Assembly (NCBI GenBank): GCA_021802775.1
Contig: JAJZRJ010000013.1
Location: 1 to 63,245 of the forward strand
Length of the DNA: 63,245 bases
Reading direction: 5' to 3'
Origin: Deltaproteobacteria bacterium
GTDB lineage: Bacteria; Desulfobacterota; Desulfobulbia; Desulfobulbales; Desulfurivibrionaceae
Below the pieces are notes generated by a model, which was not told the origin of the DNA, did not search any database, and saw only the letters and a list, made by a program, of their open reading frames with translations. A program made the position numbers and the translations under genes. Positions 8,347-16,014 of this stretch are shown here, piece by piece. Every line of letters starts with the position of its first letter. Position 1 is the stretch's first letter.

Positions 8347-9036
8347 ATGCACTCGCACAATGAGCGGTTCCCGCGCCATGGGCTGTGGCGCGGCATGATC
8401 TGTTGCGGTCTGCTGGCCATGCTGTTCTGTCTGCCGCGGCCGGCCCAGGCGTTCCTGCCGTTTCTCTTCGAGCAGCCGAACCCCCCGGTCGCTCAATCCG
8501 CCCCACCCCCGGTGAACGAGGCCGCGGACCTGCACGACCAGGTCAAGAAACTGGCGGCCGGGCTTTTTTCCAGTCTGCGCGACGCCGATCCGGAAAACGG
8601 CGACCTCTCCGGTGGTCTCATTGTCTGCACCTTTGTCGATCTCAAGAAACTTTCCCGCACCTCCTCGCTGGGGCGTTATGTGGCCGAGCAGCTCATGAGC
8701 GAGTTGCAGCAGCAGGGCTATACCGTGGTTGAGCTGCGCAAGGGCACCAGTGTGCTGGTCCAGGAAAAACGGGGCGAATTCGGCTTGTCCCGTGATCCGG
8801 CCCAGCTTCGCGGGGATGCGGCCGCCGCGGCCATGCTCACCGGCACCTATACCGTCACCGGCGAGCAGGTCATCGTCAATGCCCGGATCATGGACAACCG
8901 CACCTCGGTGCTGCTCGCCTCGGCCACCGCCATTATCCCGAAAAACAAGGTGGCCAATTTGCTGCTGGCCGACAGTGCGTCCCTTGCCACGCGCAAGCGG
9001 AGCGAGCCGATCTACATGAAACAGCTGGAGATGTAG
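8347..9036 (+). CDS. FlgO-family outer membrane protein
   Basis: The ATG preceded by AAGGAGAGAGGAG is chosen over upstream in-frame codons; it gives a 229-residue protein with a signal peptide ending near PRPAQA. The mature part matches the FlgO domain: L-x-VCTFVDLKKLSRTSSLGRY, AEQLMSELQQQGYTVVELR, then GEFGLSRDP and MLTGTYTV with VNARIMDN. FlgO is an outer-membrane protein tied to flagellar or sheath function in Vibrio. It opens a same-strand set with three further envelope proteins to 12687, interrupted by a MITE. No flagellar structural gene is in the window, so a flagellar role is inferred only. Confidence 0.85.
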   Translation: MHSHNERFPRHGLWRGMICCGLLAMLFCLPRPAQAFLPFLFEQPNPPVAQSAPPPVNEAADLHDQVKKLAAGLFSSLRDADPENGDLSGGLIVCTFVDLKKLSRTSSLGRYVAEQLMSELQQQGYTVVELRKGTSVLVQEKRGEFGLSRDPAQLRGDAAAAAMLTGTYTVTGEQVIVNARIMDNRTSVLLASATAIIPKNKVANLLLADSASLATRKRSEPIYMKQLEM

Positions 9037-9052
9037 CCGGTTTTTTTTATGA

Positions 9053-9273
9053 TCCTGAATCCGTGAGCGTTCGAGAACGGTGCAGATGCAAGGCGGCGAC
9101 GCTGTTGATGATACACCTGGTATATCAACGAGTCGCCAACGCGGCAGATGCGCCGTTATCGGTCGCCCCGCAGGGCGGCGGGGTGAACCCGGACAAAGCG
9201 GTGGCCTTGACATTGAACAGCGGCAACAGCCGGATATCGCCTAATCAAACGCGAAGCCGTCACGGATTCAGGA
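9053..9273. mobile_element. MITE-like 221-bp element, copy 1
   Basis: Perfect 14-bp terminal inverted repeats (TCCTGAATCCGTGA at 9053-9066 and its reverse complement at 9260-9273) are flanked on both sides by the 3-bp direct repeat TGA (9050-9052, 9274-9276). Inside is a long imperfect palindrome around GTTGAT-ATAC/GGTAT-ATCAAC bracketed by GGCGAC/GTCGCC, and a short palindrome CGTTC-GA-GAACG. A second full copy of the same length lies at 47062-47282 and a partial one at 63119. No transposase frame is present. It separates the two FlgO-like genes. Confidence 0.8.
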
Positions 9274-9363
9274 TGATGCCAACGAAAGGGTAAGGGGAAT
9301 GCATCTCCTGCCCCGGACGATAAACGCAGGGCAGGATCACAGGTTCAGGGGAGGAAGAAAACA

Positions 9364-10080
9364 ATGAAGCGATATCGTGTGCGGATGTTGGTGGGGTGCA
9401 TGGGGCTGCTGCTCGGTCTCGGCAGCGTTTCCTGCGCGAGCAAGACGGCGAAGAGCGGGGAGCCGGAGGCAGCGCCGAAGAGCGCGGCTGCCGAACCGCC
9501 CGCGGTCGTCAGTCAGTCACAGCGCGTGCCGACCAATCAGCGGGTCTTCCAATACATACCAGACACCTCCAAGGCTCTCGGCACCGAGACCATGCTCTCG
9601 GACATCTCCAAGGAGATCGCCGGCAAGGTCTTCTACGAGCTGAAGGAGGAAGGGGAACGCAATTTCACCGCCAAGATCGCGGTGGTCTCGGCGGTACCTC
9701 TTTCCGATCTTAAACGGGAGAGCGAGTTCGGACGAGTCATGGGTGAATACCTGCTGACCGACCTGGCTGATCGCGGGCTCAAGGTCACCGAACTGCGGCT
9801 CTCCAAGGAGATCAGCATCGTGCCGCAGACCGGCGAGTTCATCATGTCCCGCAACATTGCCGAGCTGGCCAACCATGCGCCGGAGCTCGATTACGTGGTG
9901 GTTTCCACCTTTTCCAACACCCGCAAGACCCTCATCGTCCAAGGCCGCCTGGTGTCGCTGAAAGATGGACAGGTGAAAACCAGTTGGCGCTATGGTCTGC
10001 CGCTCAATCGTGAATTGCTCGGCCTCTTTTATCAAGGGGAGGCGCCATTCAAGATTGCCGTAAAGGGTGTGCACAAGTGA
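9364..10080 (+). CDS. FlgO-like lipoprotein
   Basis: A 238-residue protein with a GGGGAGGAAG ribosome site. The signal peptide ends at a lipobox L-G-S-V-S-C (Cys25). After a low-complexity Ala/Pro linker, residues about 80-225 follow the FlgO plan: KIAVVSAVPLSDLKRESEFGR, GEYLLTDLADRGLKVTELRL, GEFIMSRNIAELA, then DYVVVSTFSNTRKTLIVQGRL. It is therefore a second paralogous FlgO-domain protein, membrane-anchored by lipid. The next gene's GTG/TGA overlap indicates one transcript. Confidence 0.8.
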   Translation: MKRYRVRMLVGCMGLLLGLGSVSCASKTAKSGEPEAAPKSAAAEPPAVVSQSQRVPTNQRVFQYIPDTSKALGTETMLSDISKEIAGKVFYELKEEGERNFTAKIAVVSAVPLSDLKRESEFGRVMGEYLLTDLADRGLKVTELRLSKEISIVPQTGEFIMSRNIAELANHAPELDYVVVSTFSNTRKTLIVQGRLVSLKDGQVKTSWRYGLPLNRELLGLFYQGEAPFKIAVKGVHK

Positions 10081-10097
10081 GGGAGCGCGGAACACCG

Positions 10098-10622
10098 ATG
10101 ACAACGAAAGATCTGGCACGAATTGGTGTGGCCTGGTTGCTGGTGGGGGCTGCGGGCATGGGCTGGGCTGCGCCGGCGATCGCCGCGGACGCGGCCAACG
10201 GTGAGCCGGTGATGGCCAAGCCGGAGCCGCCGGGCAGCAACTATGCCTCGCTCTCCCATCTGGTGACCATGGTCTGCGATGATGCCATGGAGCGCTTCTA
10301 CAATTTTTTCGGCACCTCCCCGGTGACGGTGGAGCCCTTCCGGGTGGCGGGCGAGTTTTCCACGGCCAACCGGGTGAGCCTGCTGGGTGCCACGCTGGCC
10401 GACCAGATGAGTGCCGGCATCAACAACGAGGCAGTGGCTCAACCGGCATCCGCCAATGCCACCGCGGAACAGCGGTTGCACGGCCTGCTCCAGGAAATGG
10501 ACGGCTACCTGCGGATCCACATGAGCGGCCGGAACAACCGGGGCGAATGGCGATCCTATGTGGTGACCGTGGAGATGTCCGAACCGATTTACCGGGCTCT
10601 GCACAGTTACGTGGTGATGTAG
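10098..10622 (+). CDS. Secreted protein of unknown function in the FlgO locus
   Basis: From the ATG at 10098 the protein has 174 residues and a signal peptide ending near PAIAADA. An in-frame GTG at 10077 overlapping the previous stop is an alternative start. The mature part contains SLSHLVTMVCDDAMERFYNFFGTSPVTVEPFRV and a C-terminal strand-rich stretch. No domain was recognised, although the VEPF segment is reminiscent of nucleoside/FlgO-like folds. Position implies it acts with the neighbouring envelope proteins. Confidence 0.7.
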   Translation: MTTKDLARIGVAWLLVGAAGMGWAAPAIAADAANGEPVMAKPEPPGSNYASLSHLVTMVCDDAMERFYNFFGTSPVTVEPFRVAGEFSTANRVSLLGATLADQMSAGINNEAVAQPASANATAEQRLHGLLQEMDGYLRIHMSGRNNRGEWRSYVVTVEMSEPIYRALHSYVVM

Positions 10623-10653
10623 CCGTACCTCACGTTCACGCGGGTTGACACGA

Positions 10654-12687
10654 ATGGCTGACGAAGCAAAAAGCAGCGGCGAAATCGACGATTGGTTGGC
10701 CGACCTTGATGAGGAACCGGGTGATGCCGGCGCGGCTGCCGAGGGCAGTGAGCTCGACCAGTCGGACATCGACGCCCTGCTTGGCGGGGCGCCGCCCCCG
10801 ACCGCGGCCGGCGCCCCGGCGATTGCCGAGGACGCGGCGTTGGAACTCGATCAGTCGGACATCGATTCCCTGTTCGGCGACTTAGACGCCCCGGCGCCGC
10901 AACCGGTGCCGGCGGCGCCAGCCGAATTCGGGGAAGACCTTTCCCAGGCCGGCATCGACGAATTGCTCGGCGGCGAAGCGGCCCCTGCCGCCAGTCCGGC
11001 GGCGGAGATGGGGCTGGATCAGTCCGACATCGACAACCTTTTCGCCAGCCCCTCGCCGGCCAAGGAGTCGCCGCTGGCCGAAGGGGAAGAGACGCCGAGT
11101 CAGGAGGAGATGGATGAACTGTTCGGCTCCATCGGCCTGGGCGCCGCGACCGAGGATGCCGCCTCGGCGCCGGCAGCAGCGACCGGGACCGTGGCTGCCG
11201 GCGAACCGGGGGCGGAGACCACCACCTTTTCGGACGTCCTGCACGAGGCAGGTTCGGGCAGGGATGATTTTGCCCTTGATGACGACTCCGGCTTTGCCGC
11301 CGACGCCTTCAGCTTTGACGACAGCATCCCCGATATTCCGGACGAAAGCGGGGAGTTGACCGAGAAGAAGGCGCCAGTCGCAAAGGCCGCCGCCGAGGAG
11401 GATATTTTCGCCGAAACCGGGAGCCAGCAAGAGGATCTCACCGCCCTGCTGGCCGCCGGCGAGGAATCAATCGGGACCAAAGGGGGGGGGAAACCGTCTG
11501 CCACCATGTCATCCTCAATCAGCAAGTCCACAATAGGCATCGCTGTCGTCGCCATGCTGGCGCTGGGTGGCGGGGCATATTACTTCATGACCCGCCCCAA
11601 GACCGTGCCGCCACCACCGCCGTTGCCTGCGGTGGAACAGGCGAAACCGGCCGCCACGGCGCCGGCCAACCATCCGCCGACCGTGAAGGATGGAGAGGTC
11701 TGCCTTGAAGAAGCCACCAATACGGCCGCGATCCAGTTGACCGGCGAGGATGCCGACAACGACAAGCTGCAGTTTGAAATTGTCAAGCCGCCGGATCACG
11801 GCCGGCTCTCCGGCGACCTGCCCAACCTGGCCTATCTGCCCAATCCCGATTTCCCGGGGGAGGACACGCTCGAATTTCTGGCCTCTGACGGCAAGGCCGC
11901 GAGCGCGCCGGGCCGTATCCGCGTCGTCGGGCGCAACCTGCAGCAGGAGGCCGTGGCCAAGAAGGAAGAAGGCGGCAAGGCGGTCAAGCCCGCCAAGCCG
12001 GTGGTCAAGGCCGTGGATGTGGCGCTGACCACCACCAGCGGTCAGTCGCTCGTCATCGACTGGAAAAAGGTGTGGAAGAAGGCGAACCGCTCGGCTTACG
12101 GCAGTAAGGTGCAGGTTGAGATCGTCGAGGCCGGACTTAAGGGCGGCGAACTGACCAGCATGGGGCCGAGCCGGCATCGCTATCAACCGCGGCGTTATTT
12201 CAGCGGCACCGAGGTGGTTCGTTATCGCTTCCACAAGGCCGGCATCTCCTCCCAGACCAGGCAGCTGCTGGTGCGGGTGGTGCCCGGAGGCATTGGGCCG
12301 GAACTGGTCTTGAAGCCATTGGCCCCGGCCTATCAGATCGGCGAGACCGTGGTGCTCAATGCGCGGGCCACCCGCAGCACGACCCCCGAGACCCTGACCT
12401 TCAAGTGGGAGCAGGTGGGCGGTACGGCGGTCATGCTGGAGCCGATGAACCCGCAATCCTCGGCCGTGGCCTTTGTCATGCCCTCGTATTTCAGCCGGGA
12501 ACGGGCGCCGCAGCCAGTGGTGCAGGTAACGGTCACCGATGCCTTCGGACGGCGGGATTCACGGACCATCACGGTGGGGGTGGAGGCGAAGCGGAAGAGT
12601 CCGAGCGCCTTGTGGCGCGGAACGACGGAAGGAGAAGTGGCGCCGGAGCCGCCGCTGCCGATGGGAGCGTATCCGGGGAGATTGTAA
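10654..12687 (+). CDS. Single-pass membrane protein with tandem FliM-like N-terminal motifs and periplasmic Ig-like domains
   Basis: A 677-residue protein with no signal peptide. Residues 1-290 are acidic and low-complexity, carrying repeated short motifs of the FliM N-terminal CheY-binding type: LDQSDIDALL (34-43), LDQSDIDSLF (65-74), LSQAGIDELL (96-105), LDQSDIDNLF (121-130), PSQEEMDELF (148-157) and a weaker SQQEDLTALL (257-266). A transmembrane helix spans about 293-312. A Pro-rich linker follows, then a cadherin/Ig-like module (GEDADNDKLQFEIVKPPDHG, residues about 340-420) and a C-terminal PKD/Ig-like module (FKWEQVGGTAV). Topology would put the motifs in the cytoplasm and the Ig domains in the periplasm. 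It ends the FlgO set. Confidence 0.78.
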   Translation: MADEAKSSGEIDDWLADLDEEPGDAGAAAEGSELDQSDIDALLGGAPPPTAAGAPAIAEDAALELDQSDIDSLFGDLDAPAPQPVPAAPAEFGEDLSQAGIDELLGGEAAPAASPAAEMGLDQSDIDNLFASPSPAKESPLAEGEETPSQEEMDELFGSIGLGAATEDAASAPAAATGTVAAGEPGAETTTFSDVLHEAGSGRDDFALDDDSGFAADAFSFDDSIPDIPDESGELTEKKAPVAKAAAEEDIFAETGSQQEDLTALLAAGEESIGTKGGGKPSATMSSSISKSTIGIAVVAMLALGGGAYYFMTRPKTVPPPPPLPAVEQAKPAATAPANHPPTVKDGEVCLEEATNTAAIQLTGEDADNDKLQFEIVKPPDHGRLSGDLPNLAYLPNPDFPGEDTLEFLASDGKAASAPGRIRVVGRNLQQEAVAKKEEGGKAVKPAKPVVKAVDVALTTTSGQSLVIDWKKVWKKANRSAYGSKVQVEIVEAGLKGGELTSMGPSRHRYQPRRYFSGTEVVRYRFHKAGISSQTRQLLVRVVPGGIGPELVLKPLAPAYQIGETVVLNARATRSTTPETLTFKWEQVGGTAVMLEPMNPQSSAVAFVMPSYFSRERAPQPVVQVTVTDAFGRRDSRTITVGVEAKRKSPSALWRGTTEGEVAPEPPLPMGAYPGRL

Positions 12688-12765
12688 CCATTGAGAAACA
12701 TCCGGTGAATGTTTGTCGCGCCGGATACCGGATAGATAACAACGAACGCATGGATCATGCGACAC

Positions 12766-12799
12766 GCCGGGAGGGGGAATCCCCTTCCGGCTTTTTTTT
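12766..12799 (+). terminator. Rho-independent terminator after the FlgO/FliM-motif locus
   Basis: A GC-rich stem GCCGGGAGGGG / CCCCTTCCGGC with an AAT-containing loop is followed by eight T residues. Confidence 0.85.
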
Positions 12800-12862
12800 G
12801 TCCGCCGTTGCCGGCTCCCAAAACCCTGGCGCGGGCAACGGTATGTTGTTTCCGGCAGAGAA

Positions 12863-14665
12863 TCAACCCGCAGCGCGAGGCAAGTGGCCACGCTGCCAGC
12901 GGTGCAACGTCAGAGAGCCGAGAGCTGCGGCGGCGCCAAAGGAGAAGACACTGAGCACCAGCGGCACGCCGCGGGCCTCGAAGAGATCGTAGCCAAAGAC
13001 CTTGCCCGCGGCGACGATGAAGATGATCAGGGCGACGGCCAGCAGGTCGCGGTTTTGGGTCCGCAGTCCCAGCATCATCAGCAACAGGGCTCCGCTGTTC
13101 AGGAAAAGGGAGCGGAGCCCGGTGATGAGATTGGGAAAATCAGCGGTCCGGTCGGCCAGCGCAAGGGCTGCGCCCAGTTGCAGCGCGGCAAAGCCGTTTG
13201 CCGCTGCGATCAAGAGCAAGGCGATGGCGGAGCGATCCCGGCGATCGACGGTGGCAAAAAAACCGGCGCTGCACACCAGGGGATGGCGACGGCTTTGTGT
13301 ATAATGGAAAGCAGCCATCAGCGTGAGGGCGGCGGCAACCGTCAGGCTCAACGGCAGATTGGCGGCGGCGATGGAAAAGCTGCCCGTCGCAAATCCGGAG
13401 ACCCCGGCGGCAGCCTGCAACAGATAGGAAGCAAGGCGAATGCCGCCGATTTCGCAATACCCGGACAGCCGCACCAGGAAGAGCCCGCCCAGGGACCAGA
13501 GCGGTAAGGCCAGCAGCAGATTGGGAACCAGGTCCGGGGTGGCGGCCAGCAGCAAGGCGGCGCCGGCAAAGGTGAAGAGGCAGGCGCCCTTGCCGCTTTC
13601 CTTGCCGCGATGCGCTGCCAGCGTGGCTGCCAGAAAGAGCAACGCGGTCCAGCCCAGGCCCGCCAAGCCGATCCCGGCCGAGGGAACAAGAATCGCTTTG
13701 GCGGCCAGGTAGAACAGCAGTCCGCTGGCGGTGGGCAGGATGGAGTCCAGGCTGGTCAGGCGACCGAGCACAAAGATGCGGTGTGCCGTGACGCCGAGAT
13801 AGAGCATGGCATAGAGCAGAAGGAAAGGCGGGAACCAGGCGATGTCCAGGGCGGCAAGCGAGTCCGCCGGGGCTGTCAACGCCTTGCCGAGCTTGGCCAC
13901 CCAGTGCAGCCAGAAAAAACCGGTGAGCAGAACGATGACCCAGCGATTCAGTTCACCACGGCGCGGCAGGGAGGCGAGAATATAGGCGGCGATATTGGCG
14001 AACAGCAGGAAAAAACCCAGGGCGATGAAGCTTGGATCGGGAAAATCAATGGCGTAGGCGCTGAGGCTCGCACCGACGATGCCGATAAAACCAAACAGAG
14101 GCACGTCGTGACGCTCCGCCAGCAGGGACAAGAGCAGCATGGTGGCAAGCAACAAGGCGTAAGCGAGGCCCGCCGGGAGCGTCGCAAAGCGCGCGTGGGT
14201 TTCGATAATGACCAGAAACATGAGAATGGCGCCACAGACTGGCAACACCGGGCCGAGGGGGTGGCGACGAACCTGGAGCCAGGCCCCGGCCCCCAGGAGC
14301 AGGGCCGCATAGGTGAGGCCGATAAAGGTGCCGGCGCCCACGGCGAGAGCCCCGCTGTCCGTCAGGGTACGCAGCAGCAAGGCGATGACCAGGGCAAAGG
14401 AAATGGCCGCGATTCGCGGCAGCAGAGAAGCCCGGCCCAGCCAGAGCCAGAAATCTTCGGTGAGGTTCGTTTGGCCGTGGGCCGTGCCGGCGGGCGCCGT
14501 TGACGGCGGGCGATGTGATACCGCGGAGTGGGACGTCCGGGGAGCAGTGCGTTGCGGCAACTGGTCTTCCAGCTCTCGCACCCGGGATTTCAGGTGATCT
14601 ACTTCGGCGGCAAGGCGGTCCAGTTCGTCGCGTATCGTCATGTCGCCCGTGGCTGGTGTTTTCAT
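12863..14665 (-). CDS. DUF2339-like polytopic membrane protein
   Basis: A 600-residue protein. The first 40 residues form a short coiled coil (MTIRDELDRLAAEVDHLKSR), followed by a Pro/Thr-rich linker and then roughly sixteen or more hydrophobic helices to the C-terminus. The FWLWLGRASLLPRIAAISFALVIALLLR entry and this architecture match the DUF2339 family, whose function is unknown. It is divergent from the tetraheme cytochrome gene, sharing a short intergenic region with a perfect dyad. Confidence 0.7.
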   Translation of the reverse strand: MKTPATGDMTIRDELDRLAAEVDHLKSRVRELEDQLPQRTAPRTSHSAVSHRPPSTAPAGTAHGQTNLTEDFWLWLGRASLLPRIAAISFALVIALLLRTLTDSGALAVGAGTFIGLTYAALLLGAGAWLQVRRHPLGPVLPVCGAILMFLVIIETHARFATLPAGLAYALLLATMLLLSLLAERHDVPLFGFIGIVGASLSAYAIDFPDPSFIALGFFLLFANIAAYILASLPRRGELNRWVIVLLTGFFWLHWVAKLGKALTAPADSLAALDIAWFPPFLLLYAMLYLGVTAHRIFVLGRLTSLDSILPTASGLLFYLAAKAILVPSAGIGLAGLGWTALLFLAATLAAHRGKESGKGACLFTFAGAALLLAATPDLVPNLLLALPLWSLGGLFLVRLSGYCEIGGIRLASYLLQAAAGVSGFATGSFSIAAANLPLSLTVAAALTLMAAFHYTQSRRHPLVCSAGFFATVDRRDRSAIALLLIAAANGFAALQLGAALALADRTADFPNLITGLRSLFLNSGALLLMMLGLRTQNRDLLAVALIIFIVAAGKVFGYDLFEARGVPLVLSVFSFGAAAALGSLTLHRWQRGHLPRAAG

Positions 14666-14712
14666 GGGGAGATCCCGCTCTTATTGAAAACCGTGAACAT
14701 CCTTGCGTAAGA

Positions 14713-14729
14713 ATACCACATTGTGGTAT
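14713..14729. promoter_or_regulatory. Perfect dyad between DUF2339 gene and cytochrome operon
   Basis: ATACCACA - T - TGTGGTAT, an 8-bp perfect inverted repeat with a 1-nt centre, lies in the only gap between two divergent transcription units. It is therefore a plausible operator. The binding protein is not identifiable from this sequence. Confidence 0.5.
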
Positions 14730-14769
14730 GCGATAAAAAGGGGTTTTTGCTTATCCCAAGGAGGTGGTG

Positions 14770-15240
14770 ATGAAAAACCACGTGCTGCGCCCGCTCTGGG
14801 TGGCGTTGGGGGTCGTCGGCCTGGTGCTGTTGCTGCGCCAATTCATGGTGCCGGACGATTTTGGGGTGCACGGCAGAAATTTTACCTACGGCTTCCACCG
14901 CTTGAGCAACATTGAGGAGTGGCGCGCGGTGCCGGTGAAATACCGGGGCAAGGCGGAGTGCGGGCAGTGTCACGAGGATGAGGCCAGCGCGGCGGGTACT
15001 TCTTTGCACCGGAACATTCAGTGTGAAAATTGCCATGGCCCGGCCCTGGCCCATCCCGACTCCCCTGCGGCGCTGCCGATCAATCGCAGCCGCGAACTCT
15101 GTCTTCGTTGTCATGCCCGGCTCCCTTATCCGACCTCACTTCGCGGAACGCTTAAAGGCATTGACCCGATAACCCACTACCCCGAGGCCCTGTGCAGCGA
15201 ATGCCATAATCCCCACAAACCCGAGGTGGAGGTGTCGTAA
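14770..15240 (+). CDS. Membrane-anchored tetraheme c-type cytochrome
   Basis: The ATG at 14770 follows an AAGGAGG ribosome site. The 156-residue protein has an N-terminal uncleaved-looking hydrophobic anchor (VALGVVGLVLLLRQF) and four heme-binding sites: CGQCH, CENCH, CLRCH and CSECH, with extra histidines suited to bis-His ligation. It resembles small quinol-oxidising or electron-shuttling multiheme cytochromes. Its stop overlaps the next start by one base, so it forms one unit with the ferredoxin and NrfD-like genes. Confidence 0.88.
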   Translation: MKNHVLRPLWVALGVVGLVLLLRQFMVPDDFGVHGRNFTYGFHRLSNIEEWRAVPVKYRGKAECGQCHEDEASAAGTSLHRNIQCENCHGPALAHPDSPAALPINRSRELCLRCHARLPYPTSLRGTLKGIDPITHYPEALCSECHNPHKPEVEVS

Positions 15241-16010
15241 TGGCCAGCACGCGAAGAAAATTTTTGCAGGGTTCGGTCGCCGGTATTATTGCGGCAAGCG
15301 TGCCGCTGAGCGCTTTCAGATTTTTGCGCCCGGCCCAGGTGCAGGCCGGCATCGGCGATGCAGCCACCCGCTGGGTCTTTCTGGTGGATACCTACAAGTG
15401 CGTGGGCTGCGGATTGTGCGTCGCGGCCTGCAAACAGGAAAATGAAGTGCCCTATGCGGCGCCGGTGACCCGCACCTGGGTCGAGCGGTATGTGGTGACC
15501 GAAGAGGGTAAGACCCATATCGATTCACCGCAGGGCGGCCGGGATGGTTTTGTCTCCCCGCGGATCGACGGTCAGGTGATCGATTCCTCTTCCATCAGCA
15601 AGGCCTTTTTTGTGCCCAAGCTCTGCAATCAGTGTGACAATCCGGCCTGCGTGCAGGTGTGCCCGGTCGGCGCCACCTACCAAACCCGCGATGGCGTAGT
15701 GCTGGTGGATCGCTCTTGGTGCATCGGTTGCGGGTACTGCATCATGGCCTGCCCGTACGGCGTGCGTTTTTTTCACCCGCAACATCGCGTCGTGGACAAA
15801 TGCACTTTTTGCTATCACCGGATCACCAAGGGGCTCACTGCCGCCTGTGTGCAGGCCTGCCCCTTTGGCGCCCGCCGGATCGGCAATCTGAAAGACCCCA
15901 GCGACCCGGTCACGCGCGCGATCATGACCGAACGGGTGGCGGTGCTTAAAGACGAATATGGCACAAAACCCCAGGTTTTTTATCTTGGCCTGGACACCGA
16001 GGTGAGGTAG
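15240..16010 (+). CDS. Tat-exported four-cluster ferredoxin subunit (NrfC/PsrB/DsrO type)
   Basis: A 256-residue protein with a twin-arginine leader (STRRKFLQGSVAG). Four cysteine clusters follow: CVGCGLCVAAC, CNQCDNPACVQVCPVG, CIGCGYCIMACPYG, and CTFCYHRI with CVQACPFGARR, the pattern of periplasmic electron-transfer subunits of CISM-type complexes. It would carry electrons between the cytochrome and the NrfD-like quinone module. No molybdopterin or other catalytic subunit accompanies it. Confidence 0.92.
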   Translation: MASTRRKFLQGSVAGIIAASVPLSAFRFLRPAQVQAGIGDAATRWVFLVDTYKCVGCGLCVAACKQENEVPYAAPVTRTWVERYVVTEEGKTHIDSPQGGRDGFVSPRIDGQVIDSSSISKAFFVPKLCNQCDNPACVQVCPVGATYQTRDGVVLVDRSWCIGCGYCIMACPYGVRFFHPQHRVVDKCTFCYHRITKGLTAACVQACPFGARRIGNLKDPSDPVTRAIMTERVAVLKDEYGTKPQVFYLGLDTEVR

Positions 16011-16014
16011 GGCA

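Noticed and set aside
9063-9293. Small open frame inside the 221-bp element (repeated at 46874-47323)
   Set aside because: It is the same non-coding repeat in both places; the reading frame is not protein-like and ends at different flanks.
10645-10653. Upstream TTG start for the FliM-motif protein
   Set aside because: The ATG at 10654 begins the natural N-terminus; the TTG adds only three residues and has no better ribosome site.
14713-14729. Terminator
   Set aside because: An 8-bp AT-containing dyad without a following T run, in a divergent promoter region.
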